From positions 124,001 through 188,000 of the forward strand of contig NZ_SSDF01000091.1 in assembly GCF_004794515.1 (NCBI RefSeq): a stretch of DNA of 64,000 nt, given 5' to 3'. Shown here in pieces: positions 36,101-44,309 of this stretch. The position numbers and the translations under genes are program-made. Position 1 is the stretch's first letter. Every line of letters starts with the position of its first letter. The stretch is from Microbacterium sp. A20. Lineage in GTDB: Bacteria > Actinomycetota > Actinomycetes > Actinomycetales > Microbacteriaceae. The notes beneath the pieces are model-generated. The model saw only the letters and a list, made by a program, of their open reading frames with translations. It did not search any database and was not told the origin of the DNA.

Positions 36101-36700
36101 CCGCTGGCGCTCGAGGAGTTCGCGGCGCTCGAGCAGCGCCACGCCTTCCTCACCGAGCAGCTGGCCGACCTCACGCAGACGCGCCAGGACCTGCTGACGA
36201 TCATCGCCGACCTCGATGAGCGCATGCAGACCATCTTCGCGAGTGCCTTCGAAGACACGAAGGAGGCTTTCGGCCAGGTCTTCCCGCTGCTGTTCCCTGG
36301 CGGCACGGGGAGCATCTCCCTGACCGATCCCGAGAACATGCTGACCACCGGCATCGAGGTGTCGGTGCGCCCCGTCGGGAAGAAGATCGAACGGCTGTCG
36401 TTGCTCTCCGGTGGGGAGCGTTCACTCGCCGCGGTCGCCCTGCTCGTGGCGATCTTCAAGGCGCGGCCGAGCCCGTTCTACATCCTCGACGAGGTCGAGG
36501 CCGCGCTCGATGATGCGAACCTGGGTCGCCTGCTCACGGTGTTCGAGCAGCTGCGCGAGAGCTCGCAGCTCCTGATCATCACGCACCAGAAGCGCACGAT
36601 GGAGATCGCTGACGCCCTCTACGGTGTCTCGATGCGCCAGGACGGCGTGTCCGCGGTCGTGGGACAGCGTGTGGGGGATCGCGCCGCAGCTGCCGTCTGA
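33155..36700 (+). CDS. smc: chromosome segregation protein SMC
   Basis: An 1181-residue SMC, the ATPase arm of bacterial condensin. The start MHLKSLTLKGFKSFA is the family opening. Walker A is GPNGSGKSN (31-39). Two long coiled-coil arms, rich in Ala, Glu and Arg, surround a hinge domain at about 495-635 (GKGVRGLVGDAVQVRAGFEAAI). The ABC signature LLSGGERSLAAVALL is near 1085 and Walker B FYILDEVEAALDD near 1110. It probably works with ScpA/ScpB, which are not in this window. It is followed 54 bp later by ftsY, a conserved order. Confidence 0.97.
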   Translation: MHLKSLTLKGFKSFAQPTSFVFEPGVTCIVGPNGSGKSNVVDALAWVMGEQGAKTLRGGKMEDVIFAGTSTRGPLGRAEVQLTIDNADGALPIEFAEVTISRTLFRNGSSEYAINGEGCRLLDVQELLSDSGLGREMHVIVGQGRLDTVLQASPEDRRGFIEEAAGILKHRRRKEKTLRKLDAMEANLTRLSDLAGEIRRQLKPLGRQAEIAREAQTIAAVVRDAKARIFADDVVALRTALADHTRTEHERHTERLVLSDQAETVRASIARLEQDQNSVAVDQARSVAFGLEQVQERMRGLYTLANQRLALLGSEDDDAAVTAVTVTQATIDEAKEEIDVISAGLGDAQDAAASASRDVVHARAELDTLDVDIAEQSALVSEYDMRLSALRGTADAAASALAAVRGAVLRQENALEAANARRREAAEALEAIDDAEAPEGTAVEHAAAYDSAQRAATAAEAERETLRERLHAAEREVDSLTAKAAALSSALALSGGAAEIVKAGGKGVRGLVGDAVQVRAGFEAAIAAVLGPLTEGVLIDTAADAFAQAAEAAENRRGVVDFVVADALRPKPVAAPIEGVTPAVETVTAPDGVLGILSHVLIADDLDSARAARTALDGAGDTSTTIVTVGGDVITAQTLRTGSGGERSRLELAAERDAAAERLAEIQIVVDSLREAREDANEAVETTRRQAKDALRALREHDAALATHAEQVNRVTVRHESAVAECERLETGLAQAQAAVSDAEAKAETAKAALDEAIAAPRPVLDASARDGLLETLELAREGEVRARLEIETLRERVRAAQARVTSLERQREQERDAAAEAARRAVIRRAQREAASGVAEELPRILDSLDRSVTEARVALAEAEAARSAQNEELVGLRAQETSLRERLAGLTESVHGLELQIHEKKLHLNSLLERVSSELSLDEDILVAEYGPDQLVPRDPGVEPPADELLDDTAIPFDRRIQQRRLADAERKLAQLGRVNPLALEEFAALEQRHAFLTEQLADLTQTRQDLLTIIADLDERMQTIFASAFEDTKEAFGQVFPLLFPGGTGSISLTDPENMLTTGIEVSVRPVGKKIERLSLLSGGERSLAAVALLVAIFKARPSPFYILDEVEAALDDANLGRLLTVFEQLRESSQLLIITHQKRTMEIADALYGVSMRQDGVSAVVGQRVGDRAAAAV

Positions 36701-36742
36701 CCCGCCTCGCTCGGGGAGGCGTTTTTCGGCCCGCGCTACCCG

Positions 36743-36754
36743 TAGGCTGGAGGG
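36743..36754 (+). promoter_or_regulatory. leaderless-type -10 box of ftsY
   Basis: TAGGCT at 36743-36748 is followed by GGAGGG and the ATG at 36755. The GGAGGG is too close to the start to work as a normal ribosome binding site. Confidence 0.6.
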
Positions 36755-37627
36755 ATGGCGGAGAAGTCCTGGTCTCTCGGTCGCGCACTGCGCGGCATGT
36801 TCGTCAAGCCCACCATCGATGAGACGACGTGGGAGGACCTCGAGACCGCCCTCATCACCGCGGACTTCGGCCCCGACATCAGTGAGCGCGTCGTCGACGA
36901 ACTTCGGGCCAAGGTCGACAAGTACCGCACGACCGATCCTCGCGACCTCCAGCGCATGCTCCGCGAGACTCTCGAGGAGCACTTCGCGAAGTTCGACACG
37001 ACGCTCAAGCTCACGGAGCGTCCGGCAGTCGTGCTGGTCGTCGGCGTCAACGGCGTCGGCAAGACGACGACCATCGGAAAGTTCACGAAGTTCCTGCGTG
37101 GGTACCAGCGCAGCGTGGTCGTCGGCGCCGCGGACACATTCCGTGCGGCAGCTGTCGATCAGCTCGCCACCTGGGCGCAGCGCGGGGGAGCGGCGATCGT
37201 GCGCCCGCAGCAAGAAGGGCAGGATCCCGCATCCGTGGCCTTCCAGACCGTCGAGTACGCCAAGCGCGAAGGCATCGAGATCGCGATCATCGACACCGCC
37301 GGGCGTCTGCACACCAAGGGCGGGCTCATGGACGAGCTCTCCAAGGTCAGGCGCGTCATCGAGAAGCAGGCTCCCATCAGCGAGGTGCTGCTCGTCCTCG
37401 ATGCCACGACGGGCCAGAACGGCGTGATGCAGGCCGAGGCTTTCCTCGAGCACGCGGGCGTCACGGGCCTCGTCCTCACGAAGCTCGACGGGTCGGCCAA
37501 GGGCGGGTTCGTGCTCGCTGTCCAGGAGCGCACGGGCATCCCGGTCAAGCTGCTCGGCCAGGGCGAGGGAATCGATGATCTCACCGGATTCACCCCCCAT
37601 GTGTTCGTCCAATCGCTGGTCGGTTGA
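36755..37627 (+). CDS. ftsY: signal recognition particle receptor FtsY
   Basis: A 290-residue FtsY, the membrane-side GTPase that docks the SRP-ribosome complex at SecYEG. It has only the N and G domains: it starts at SWSLGRALRGMFVKPTIDE without the acidic A domain found in E. coli, as is usual in actinobacteria. G1 is VVGVNGVGKTTTIGKF (about 94-109), G3 is DTAGRLHTKGGLMDEL, and G4/G5 are TKLDGSAKGG and GQGEGIDDL. Its partner Ffh is encoded about 4 kb downstream. Confidence 0.96.
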   Translation: MAEKSWSLGRALRGMFVKPTIDETTWEDLETALITADFGPDISERVVDELRAKVDKYRTTDPRDLQRMLRETLEEHFAKFDTTLKLTERPAVVLVVGVNGVGKTTTIGKFTKFLRGYQRSVVVGAADTFRAAAVDQLATWAQRGGAAIVRPQQEGQDPASVAFQTVEYAKREGIEIAIIDTAGRLHTKGGLMDELSKVRRVIEKQAPISEVLLVLDATTGQNGVMQAEAFLEHAGVTGLVLTKLDGSAKGGFVLAVQERTGIPVKLLGQGEGIDDLTGFTPHVFVQSLVG

Positions 37628-37671
37628 TGACGGGACTACCGCAGTGAGCACGAGGCTGGTTTCATAGCGTT

Positions 37672-38172
37672 ATGGCGATCGAACACGACTACTTCGGACT
37701 CCTGTCCTCGGGCCCCGACGGCTCGATCTTCTGGTCGGAGACCGTCGAGCTCGGAGACCAGAGCGTCACCGTCGACCTGACCGCTCCGGACCAGGACGAC
37801 GTGTCGTCGGACGCACTGGACATCGCCGCGGGTCTGATCGCCGGACTGGAGAACGTCGACGACACCGCACGTCGCGGCATGCTCGCCGAGGTCGATGACC
37901 GCACGAGCGAGGTGACCGAGTACATCCTCCAGCAGCAGGAGGCATACGGCGACGAACTCCCCGAGGTCCTCGTCGATGTGTCGGGGGATGCGGCCGTGGA
38001 CATCATCCGCTCGCTGCGACTGATGAGCATGACGATCCTCGCCGACGAGCACGGCGGCTCGGAGCCGTTCGCAGTCCTCGAATATGCCCTGGACGACAGC
38101 TCATCCGATGATGTCCTGCTCGTGAACCTCGGCTCGGACGGCACCGTGCAGTCGGTGATGAGCGCCGACTGA
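37672..38172 (+). CDS. DUF2004-like protein
   Basis: A 166-residue acidic soluble protein resembling the DUF2004 family. It opens MAIEHDYFGLLSSGPDGSIFWSETVELGDQ, with the family's short DYFG motif. The rest is Asp/Glu-rich, with a central helix (ADIAAGLIAGLEN-like) and a C-terminal beta-rich half. No catalytic residues can be named. It lies 44 bp after ftsY and is convergent with lipA. Function unknown. Confidence 0.75.
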   Translation: MAIEHDYFGLLSSGPDGSIFWSETVELGDQSVTVDLTAPDQDDVSSDALDIAAGLIAGLENVDDTARRGMLAEVDDRTSEVTEYILQQQEAYGDELPEVLVDVSGDAAVDIIRSLRLMSMTILADEHGGSEPFAVLEYALDDSSSDDVLLVNLGSDGTVQSVMSAD

Positions 38173-38208
38173 GCCGCCGCCCCGGGGCGCACCCGGGACG
38201 GCGGTCGA

Positions 38209-39198
38209 TCAGACGGCCTGCGCGAACCCGAGGTCGGCGCTCTCCGCGATGTGCGACAAGTGCTCGGGGATCTCTCGTCCCTTGGACACCATCGACTGCG
38301 CCCACAGGCGTCCCGCGCGGTACGACGACCGCACCAGGGGGCCTGCCAGCACGCCGAGGAAGCCGATTCGCTCCGCCTCCTCCTTGAACTCGACGAATTC
38401 CGCCGGCTTCACCCATCGCGCGACCGGGAGGTGGCGCGGCGTGGGTCGGAGGTACTGCGTGATCGTGATGATGTCGCACCCGGCCTCGTGCAGATCGTTG
38501 AGGGCCTGGACGACTTCCTCCGGCTCCTCGCCCATGCCGAGGATCAGGTTCGACTTCGTGATCAGTCCGGCGTCACGTGCCTGGGTGAGGACGTTCAGGG
38601 AGCGCTCATAGCGGAACGCGGGACGGATTCGCTTGAAGATGCGGGGCACCGTCTCCACATTGTGAGCGAACACCTCGGGGCGGGCGTCGAAGATCTGGCC
38701 GAGGAAGGCAGGGTCGGCGTTGTGCTCGTTCGCCAGCAGCTCGACTCCGGTGTTCGGGTTGAGTTCGTGGATCTTCCGCACGGTCTCCGCGTTGAGCCAG
38801 GCGCCGGTGTCGGGCAGGTCGTCGCGGGCGACGCTCGTCACGGTGGCATAGCGCAGGTTCATGCGGGCCACGCTTTCGGCGACGCGGCGAGGCTCGTCGG
38901 TGTCGTAGGCGTCGGGCTTGCCGGTGTCGATCTGGCAGAAGTCGCATCGACGGGTGCACTGAGAGCCGCCGATGAGGAATGTCGCCTCGCGATCCTCCCA
39001 GCACTCGTAGATGTTCGGACAGCCGGCTTCCTGACAGACCGTGTGCAGATCCTCGCTCTTCACGAGGGAGTGGAGTGCGGTGTACTCCGGACCCATCTTC
39101 GCCTTGGTCTTGATCCACTCCGGCTTGCGTTCGATCGGCGTCTCGGCATTCCGGATCTCGAGACGGAGGAGCTTGCGCCCCTCGGGGGCGGCGGTCAT
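38209..39198 (-). CDS. lipA: lipoyl synthase
   Basis: A 329-residue radical-SAM enzyme that inserts two sulfurs into octanoyl groups on lipoyl domains. The auxiliary cluster motif [13 protein letters not shown] (about 55-67) and the radical-SAM motif CTRRCDFCQ (about 82-90) are both complete. The C-terminal motif RSSYRAG supplies the conserved serine near the auxiliary cluster. The ATG overlaps the lipB stop by 4 bp (ATGA), so LipB and LipA are made together, matching their consecutive steps. Confidence 0.97.
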   Translation of the reverse strand: MTAAPEGRKLLRLEIRNAETPIERKPEWIKTKAKMGPEYTALHSLVKSEDLHTVCQEAGCPNIYECWEDREATFLIGGSQCTRRCDFCQIDTGKPDAYDTDEPRRVAESVARMNLRYATVTSVARDDLPDTGAWLNAETVRKIHELNPNTGVELLANEHNADPAFLGQIFDARPEVFAHNVETVPRIFKRIRPAFRYERSLNVLTQARDAGLITKSNLILGMGEEPEEVVQALNDLHEAGCDIITITQYLRPTPRHLPVARWVKPAEFVEFKEEAERIGFLGVLAGPLVRSSYRAGRLWAQSMVSKGREIPEHLSHIAESADLGFAQAV

Positions 39199-39848
39199 GC
39201 GCGTGCTCCCGCCAGTGTCGTTCCCGCGTACTCGACGATGAACGCCTCCCGCACGGCATCGACGATGTCGACCGGGGAGACGCTCGACCCCGTCACCTCG
39301 CTCACCGTCGTGACCCCGGCGTCGGTGATGCCGCACGGGATGATGCCGCGGAATCCGGCGAGGGAGTTGTCGCAGTTGATCGCGAAGCCGTGCATGGTCA
39401 CGCCCTGTTGGACGCGCACGCCGATCGCCGCGACCTTGTCCTCCGACAGCGGGCGGCGCACCCACACGCCGCTCCGGCCGTCGACCTGGTACCCCTCGAC
39501 GCCGAAGGGTCGCAGCACATCGATCAGAATCCGCTCGAGTCGGCGCACATGCGCGACGACGTCGATGGGCTCGACGAGTCGGACGATGGGGTATCCCACC
39601 AGCTGGCCGGGGCCGTGCCAGGTGATCTTGCCCCCGCGGTCCACGTCGATCACGGGGGTGCCGTCCTGCGGCCGCTCTTGAGGCTCGGTCCGCTTGCCCG
39701 CGGTGTAGACGGCCTCGTGTTCGAGGAGGATCAGCGTGTCCGGACGGCTGCCCGCGACCACGTCGGCATGGACGCGTCTCTGCAGCTCCCACCCTTCGAC
39801 GTACGGCACGGGTGTCGGAGCGAACCCCGGAGTGAGGATGTCGAGCAT
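39195..39848 (-). CDS. lipB: octanoyl-ACP:protein N-octanoyltransferase
   Basis: A 217-residue LipB, which moves octanoate from acyl carrier protein to lipoyl domains. The substrate motif [18 protein letters not shown] (about 72-89), the conserved lysine region [22 protein letters not shown] (about 131-152) and the catalytic Cys in the GIIPCGI segment (about 167) are present. The start ATG follows AAGGAGAG. It is the first gene of lipBA and is divergent from a tetR gene, with a 19-bp palindrome between them. Confidence 0.95.
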   Translation of the reverse strand: MLDILTPGFAPTPVPYVEGWELQRRVHADVVAGSRPDTLILLEHEAVYTAGKRTEPQERPQDGTPVIDVDRGGKITWHGPGQLVGYPIVRLVEPIDVVAHVRRLERILIDVLRPFGVEGYQVDGRSGVWVRRPLSEDKVAAIGVRVQQGVTMHGFAINCDNSLAGFRGIIPCGITDAGVTTVSEVTGSSVSPVDIVDAVREAFIVEYAGTTLAGARA

Positions 39849-39890
39849 CACGCTCTCCTTCTCTATAAATGGACTGAGGGCAACAATACT

Positions 39891-39909
39891 CCTCGGTTGG
39901 TCACCGAGG
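39891..39909. promoter_or_regulatory. candidate TetR operator between lipB and tetR
   Basis: CCTCGGT, five bases and ACCGAGG make a perfect 7-bp inverted repeat in the 94-bp gap between the divergent lipB and tetR starts. Its size and position fit an autoregulatory TetR site. Binding is inferred. Confidence 0.55.
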
Positions 39910-39930
39910 GGCCTTCGGGCCGCGCCGCGG

Positions 39931-39942
39931 TAGCGTGAGGGC
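39931..39942 (+). promoter_or_regulatory. leaderless-type -10 box of tetR
   Basis: TAGCGT at 39931-39936 is followed by six bases and the ATG at 39943. Confidence 0.6.
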
Positions 39943-40530
39943 ATGAATTCCACCGGCAGGGCGGGGCGCCCGAAGGCGTCATCGCGAGAGACGCTCGCTG
40001 AGGCGGCGTGCGAGCTCTTCCTGGAGCGCGGGTACGAGGCGACCTCGGTGGCGGACATCACCCAGCGCGCCGGGGTGAGCCGGTCGAGCTTCTTCAACTA
40101 CTTCACATCGAAGAGCGACGTGCTCTGGTCCGGCGTGGACGAGCGCATCGGCGAGGCGATCCGGTCGCTCGGCGCGCTGGGGGGTGGGGCATCCGGCGAT
40201 ACGGTGCGCCGGATCCTGCTGCTCGTCGTGCACGGCTTCGAGCCGGACCCGCTCGCCCTCGCGCTCCGCAACGCCACGGCGATGGGATTGCAGGATGAGC
40301 TCGTGCGGGACACGGGGCTCCGCCTGGCGAGGCTGTCCGATGCCGTGGCCGCCGCGGCGCGAACTGCGGGGATCGACGTCATCCGTGCCGACATCCTCGG
40401 CGCGGCGTATGCCGCAGCGGTGTTGTCGGCCCTGCGTGTCTGGGCCGAGCAGGGTGCGGGGCGAGGAACGCCGGAGGCGGTGTTGCACGACGCGCTCCAG
40501 GTGATCAACGACCTTCCCTGGCGAGAGTGA
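39943..40530 (+). CDS. TetR-family transcriptional regulator
   Basis: A 195-residue TetR regulator. The DNA-binding region is [20 protein letters not shown], then [25 protein letters not shown] (about 10-55), closely matching the TetR consensus. The C-terminal ligand domain (from about 60) is all-helical and Ala-rich. The inducer is unknown. It may repress itself and lipBA through the palindrome upstream; alternatively, the target lies elsewhere. The following genes (membrane protein and ECF sigma) are in the same direction but look like a separate unit. Confidence 0.9.
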   Translation: MNSTGRAGRPKASSRETLAEAACELFLERGYEATSVADITQRAGVSRSSFFNYFTSKSDVLWSGVDERIGEAIRSLGALGGGASGDTVRRILLLVVHGFEPDPLALALRNATAMGLQDELVRDTGLRLARLSDAVAAAARTAGIDVIRADILGAAYAAAVLSALRVWAEQGAGRGTPEAVLHDALQVINDLPWRE

Positions 40531-40594
40531 CTCCGCGGACGAAACGTCGCGAACCGGACAGGTCATGAGTGAACCCACCCCTGAGGAGGAACTC

Positions 40595-41230
40595 ATGATG
40601 CGAGACCATCTGGACGAACTGCTGGCGTCGTCGGCCCCGGCGCCCCACGCGGCGATCGAACCGGCGGACCTGCGCGCGATGCTCGCCGAAGCGAAGACCG
40701 TCGTGCGTCCGCCACGGAAGAAGCGTCGCACCGCGGTGCTGAGCGGAGCGCTGGGGCTCCTCCTCGCCGGCGGTGCGGGTATCGCGACCGCGTCGTCGGA
40801 TTGGCTCTGGAATGCGGGGCTGGAAAACCCTGACCGCAGCTACTCCTACACGTCACCCACCTGGGGCGAGTGCGAGATCCGTTACAGCGGTTGGGATACA
40901 CACGACCCGCTCACGCAGTCCCAGGTCGATCGGATCATCGACGAGTGGTTCGCGAACACGGACGTCGAGGCGGCCGCAGCACCCTACGTGGCGGAGTATC
41001 TCGCCGCCGTCGAGGCGGACATGGCCGGCTCGGAGGAGGCGATCTCGGATCCTCGGGCGGCCGACCTGAATGCGTGGCGGGCGCACGATCAGGCCCTCTC
41101 CATGGCGCTCTACGAGGAGCTGAAGGCGAACGGCTTCGACACCGGACGCGGTGACCTGGAAGGCTCGGACGCGCACAGTCAGCTGCACTGCGAGGGTGAG
41201 GACTGGGGCGGCGAGGGTGGTGCGCTATGA
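40595..41230 (+). CDS. membrane protein preceding an ECF sigma factor
   Basis: An unrecognised single-pass protein of about 211 residues. The cytoplasmic N-terminal 45 residues contain HLDELLASSAPAPHAAIEPADLRAMLAEAKT. A membrane helix (TAVLSGALGLLLAGGAGIATA, about 46-66) follows, and the outside part is acidic with two cysteines (WGECEIRY and LHCEGEDW). ATG at 40595 has a perfect AGGAGG at five bases; an ATG ten codons earlier (40565) is in frame but has a poorer site. Its stop overlaps the sigma factor start as ATGA. This may be an anti-sigma-like partner, though the order (membrane protein first) is the reverse of the usual one. Confidence 0.75.
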   Translation: MMRDHLDELLASSAPAPHAAIEPADLRAMLAEAKTVVRPPRKKRRTAVLSGALGLLLAGGAGIATASSDWLWNAGLENPDRSYSYTSPTWGECEIRYSGWDTHDPLTQSQVDRIIDEWFANTDVEAAAAPYVAEYLAAVEADMAGSEEAISDPRAADLNAWRAHDQALSMALYEELKANGFDTGRGDLEGSDAHSQLHCEGEDWGGEGGAL

Positions 41231-41733
41231 GCCGGCACCCGGAGGACGCGGCGCTCATCGCTGTCTTCGAGGCGAACGCGTCGGACCTGCTCGCGTACCT
41301 GTCTCGGCGAGTCGGCCCTGACGACGCCGCAGACCTCCTGGGGGAGACCATGGTCGTCGCGTGGCGGCGAGTCCGTCAGCTTCCGACCGACTCGGAGCGT
41401 GCACGCATGTGGCTCTTCGGCGTCGCGCGCGGAACGCTGCTCAACCACGCACGGGGGGAGCGGAGGCGGTGGGCACTGGCTGACCGCATCCGCTCCCACA
41501 CCGCGGAGGAGCTGTCAGCGGCACCGGCCGATACCGGTAGTGAGGTGCGCGACGCCATCGCTCGACTCGACCCCGACCTGTCCGAACTCGTCCGTCTGGT
41601 GCACTGGGACGGCTTCTCGCTGACGGATGCGGCGGAGCTGATGGGTATTCCTGCCTCGACGGCGCGAGGGCGCTACCAGAGGGCGAAGGCGGAACTCCGT
41701 GCCGCGCTGAGTGTGGAGGCTCCACTCGCGTAG
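41227..41733 (+). CDS. ECF-type RNA polymerase sigma factor
   Basis: A 168-residue ECF sigma factor. Region 2 runs from about 10 to 80 (FEANASDLLAYLSRRVGPDDAADLLGETMVVAWRRVRQLP) and region 4 from about 108 to 160 (LDPDLSELVRLVHWDGFSLTDAAELMGIPASTARGRYQRAKAELR). It is the second ECF factor in this window and differs clearly from the one at 10767. Coupled to the upstream membrane protein by a 4-bp overlap. It ends 13 bp before ffh. Confidence 0.9.
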   Translation: MSRHPEDAALIAVFEANASDLLAYLSRRVGPDDAADLLGETMVVAWRRVRQLPTDSERARMWLFGVARGTLLNHARGERRRWALADRIRSHTAEELSAAPADTGSEVRDAIARLDPDLSELVRLVHWDGFSLTDAAELMGIPASTARGRYQRAKAELRAALSVEAPLA

Positions 41734-41736
41734 AAT
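41731..41736 (+). promoter_or_regulatory. -10 box of ffh
   Basis: TAGAAT at 41731-41736 overlaps the sigma-factor stop codon and lies 10 bases before the ffh ATG, giving a leader of only a few bases. No clear -35 is visible. Confidence 0.5.
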
Positions 41737-41746
41737 CGACAGCACC

Positions 41747-43306
41747 ATGGCTACCTTTGGCACGCTCTCCGATCGCCTCACCGAGACCTTCCGCAACTTG
41801 CGCACGAAGGGAAAGCTCACTGCTGCCGACGTCGACGGCACAGTGCGCGAGATCCGTCGCGCTCTGCTCGACGCCGACGTCGCGCTCGTCGTCGTCAAGG
41901 AGTTCACCGCGAAGGTGCGCGAACGCGCCCTCGGTGACGAGGTCAACAAGGCGCTGAACCCCGCGCAGCAGGTCGTGCAGATCGTCAACGAGGAACTCGT
42001 GCAGATCCTCGGCGGCGAGCAGCGGCGTCTCCAGTTCGCGAAGACCGCGCCGACCGTCATCATGCTCGCGGGTCTGCAGGGTTCCGGTAAGACGACTTTC
42101 GCGGGCAAGCTCGCTAAGCAGCTCGAGGGGGAGGGGCACACTCCCCTCCTGGTCGCGGCCGACCTCCAGCGCCCGAACGCCGTCAACCAGCTGCAGGTGG
42201 TGGCCGAGCAGGCGGGTGCCGCGGTCTACGCGCCCGAGCCCGGCAACGGCGTCGGCGACCCCGTGAAGGTCTCGCGCGAGGGCGTCGAGTACGCGCGTCG
42301 TCAGCAGCACGACGTCGTGATCATCGACACGGCGGGCCGTCTCGGCGTCGATGCCGAGCTCATGAAGCAGGCCGCCGACATCCGCAAGGCCGTCGACCCC
42401 GATGAGGTCCTGTTCGTCATCGACGCGATGATCGGTCAGGATGCCGTGAACACGGCGAAGGCCTTCCAGGAGGGCGTCGACTTCACCGGCGTCGTCCTCT
42501 CGAAGCTCGACGGCGACGCCCGCGGTGGTGCGGCGCTGTCGGTGGCTTCGGTCACCGGCCGCCCGATCATCTTCGCTTCGACGGGTGAGCGTCTCGAAGA
42601 CCTCGAGCCTTTCCACCCGGACCGCATGGCGAGCCGCATCCTCGACCTCGGCGACATCCTGACCCTCATCGAGCAGGCCCAGCAGGCCTTCGACGAGGAA
42701 GAGGCCATGAAGATGGCCGAGAAGCTCGCCACCGAGGCCTTCACCCTCGAGGACTTCCTCGACCAGCTTCAGCAGATGAAGAAGATGGGCTCGATGAAGA
42801 AGATGCTCGGGATGCTCCCGGGCATGGGGCAGATGAAGCAGCAGCTCGAGGACTTCGACGAGCGCGAGATCGACCGCACCGAGGCCATCATCCGTTCGAT
42901 GACGCCGGGGGAGCGTCGCAACCCCAAGGTGCTCAACGGCTCGCGTCGTCTGCGCATCGCGCGCGGTTCCGGCATGACCGTCACCGACGTCAACCAGCTC
43001 GTCCAGCGTTTCGAGCAGGCCGCGAAGATGATGAAGACGGTTGCGCGCGGTGGCACCCCGAACATTCCCGGCATGGGCGCGGTACCCGGGATGGGCCGCC
43101 CGGGAGCCTCCTCGAAGCGTGGCAAGAAGGGCAAGGCATCGAAGGGCTCCCGTTCGGGCAACCCGGCAAAGCGTGCGGCGGAGAACGCGGGGATCACCGC
43201 GACCTCGACGCCGACCGGCTCCGGCTTCGGCCTCGGGGGAGGCGCGGGTCAGGCGCCGAGCGAAGCGGACCTGGCCGAGATCCAGAAGCTGTTCGGCAAG
43301 GGCTGA
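41747..43306 (+). CDS. ffh: signal recognition particle protein Ffh
   Basis: A 519-residue SRP54 GTPase that binds signal sequences and SRP RNA. The N domain begins GTLSDRLTETFRNLRTKGKL. G1 is LAGLQGSGKTTFAGKLAKQL (about 106-125), G3 DTAGRLGVDAELMKQ, G4 LSKLDGDARGGAALS. The methionine-rich M domain (about 330-440) includes KKMGSMKKMLGMLPGMGQMK and the SRP-RNA-binding block GSRRLRIARGSGMTVTDVNQL. A Gly/Ser/Lys-rich tail follows. It works with FtsY (36755). Confidence 0.97.
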   Translation: MATFGTLSDRLTETFRNLRTKGKLTAADVDGTVREIRRALLDADVALVVVKEFTAKVRERALGDEVNKALNPAQQVVQIVNEELVQILGGEQRRLQFAKTAPTVIMLAGLQGSGKTTFAGKLAKQLEGEGHTPLLVAADLQRPNAVNQLQVVAEQAGAAVYAPEPGNGVGDPVKVSREGVEYARRQQHDVVIIDTAGRLGVDAELMKQAADIRKAVDPDEVLFVIDAMIGQDAVNTAKAFQEGVDFTGVVLSKLDGDARGGAALSVASVTGRPIIFASTGERLEDLEPFHPDRMASRILDLGDILTLIEQAQQAFDEEEAMKMAEKLATEAFTLEDFLDQLQQMKKMGSMKKMLGMLPGMGQMKQQLEDFDEREIDRTEAIIRSMTPGERRNPKVLNGSRRLRIARGSGMTVTDVNQLVQRFEQAAKMMKTVARGGTPNIPGMGAVPGMGRPGASSKRGKKGKASKGSRSGNPAKRAAENAGITATSTPTGSGFGLGGGAGQAPSEADLAEIQKLFGKG

Positions 43307-43313
43307 GTCGCAC

Positions 43314-44231
43314 TCAGCGCGGAGCAGCCAGGGCGGCTGCGGACGAGGTCTTCCGCGATCTCCTGGCGTCTGCGGACGACGGCCGCGCGACGATCTGTCC
43401 GAGGATGAGCGCGCCGATCGTCAGCGCGAGGCCGATCGCCTGGATTCCGGTGAAGCGCTCGCCCGCCACCAGCACACCGAGGGTGGTCGCGACGATGGGG
43501 GAGAGCAGCGCGAGCAGGCCCGGTGCGATCACGGGGAGCTGTTGGACACCGCGGAACCACAGCGTGTAGGCGACGATCCCACCCGCGGTGCCGAGCCACA
43601 GATAGCCGAGCGCGGCGCCACCATCGATCTCAGCGGGCACGCCTTCGACAGCGAGCGTGAGCGGGAGGAGCAGCAGGCCCCCGGCCGACAACTGCCATCC
43701 GGCGTACGCGACCGGACCGACCCCGTCCGGCCGTCCCCAGCGCTTGGTGAGGATCATGCCCGCCCCCGTGGCCGTGACGCCGCCGATGGCGGCCAGCACC
43801 CCCCAGAAGTCGAGCTCTGCAGCCGGCCCCAGGACGACGAGTGCCACCCCGCCCGCTCCGATGACGGCGGCCGCTGCGGTGAGGGGTCTGATCTTCTCCT
43901 GCAGGACGAGGGCACCGAGCGCCAGCACGATAAAGGGCTGAGCTCCCGCGACCGCCGCCGCGACTCCGCCGGGAAGCCGCTCGGCCGCGAGGAAGAGGAG
44001 GGGGAAGAAGGCGCCGATGTTGAGAGCTCCGAGCACGAAGGACTTCCACCACCATGAGCCGTGCGGCAGGCGGCGGCTGATGAGCACGGCGAGCAGCCCG
44101 GCCGGGAGGGCGCGGAGCAGACCGGCGAAGAGCGGGTGCCCCGGCGGAAGCAGCTCGGTGGTGACGAGGTACGTCGTTCCCCACGCGATGGGGGCGAGTG
44201 CGGTGAGCAGCACGAGCATCAGGCGATTCAT
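43314..44231 (-). CDS. EamA-type DMT-superfamily transporter
   Basis: A 305-residue membrane protein with ten predicted helices in two EamA repeats. The opening LVLLTALAPIAWGTTYLVTTELLPPG and the segment LRALPAGLLAVLISRRLP match repeat 1. Repeat 2 includes LWLGTAGGIVAYTLWFRGVQQLPVIAPGLLALLSPIVATTLGVLVAGE, the family's conserved ending. Proteins of this group export amino acids or other metabolites. It is divergent from the LysR gene and probably regulated by it. Confidence 0.9.
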   Translation of the reverse strand: MNRLMLVLLTALAPIAWGTTYLVTTELLPPGHPLFAGLLRALPAGLLAVLISRRLPHGSWWWKSFVLGALNIGAFFPLLFLAAERLPGGVAAAVAGAQPFIVLALGALVLQEKIRPLTAAAAVIGAGGVALVVLGPAAELDFWGVLAAIGGVTATGAGMILTKRWGRPDGVGPVAYAGWQLSAGGLLLLPLTLAVEGVPAEIDGGAALGYLWLGTAGGIVAYTLWFRGVQQLPVIAPGLLALLSPIVATTLGVLVAGERFTGIQAIGLALTIGALILGQIVARPSSADARRSRKTSSAAALAAPR

Positions 44232-44285
44232 GTCTCCAGCGTGCGCCGCCCGCTCGCATGAGTCCAACGCATCCTTGTCACCGTA

Positions 44286-44293
44286 TTCATGAA
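44286..44293. promoter_or_regulatory. possible LysR binding core between eamA and lysR
   Basis: TTCATGAA, a perfect 8-bp palindrome, lies 16 bp before the LysR ATG in a 78-bp divergent gap. LysR proteins favour interrupted palindromes here. The match is short. Confidence 0.3.
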
Positions 44294-44309
44294 GTGAGAT
44301 CATCGGCGA

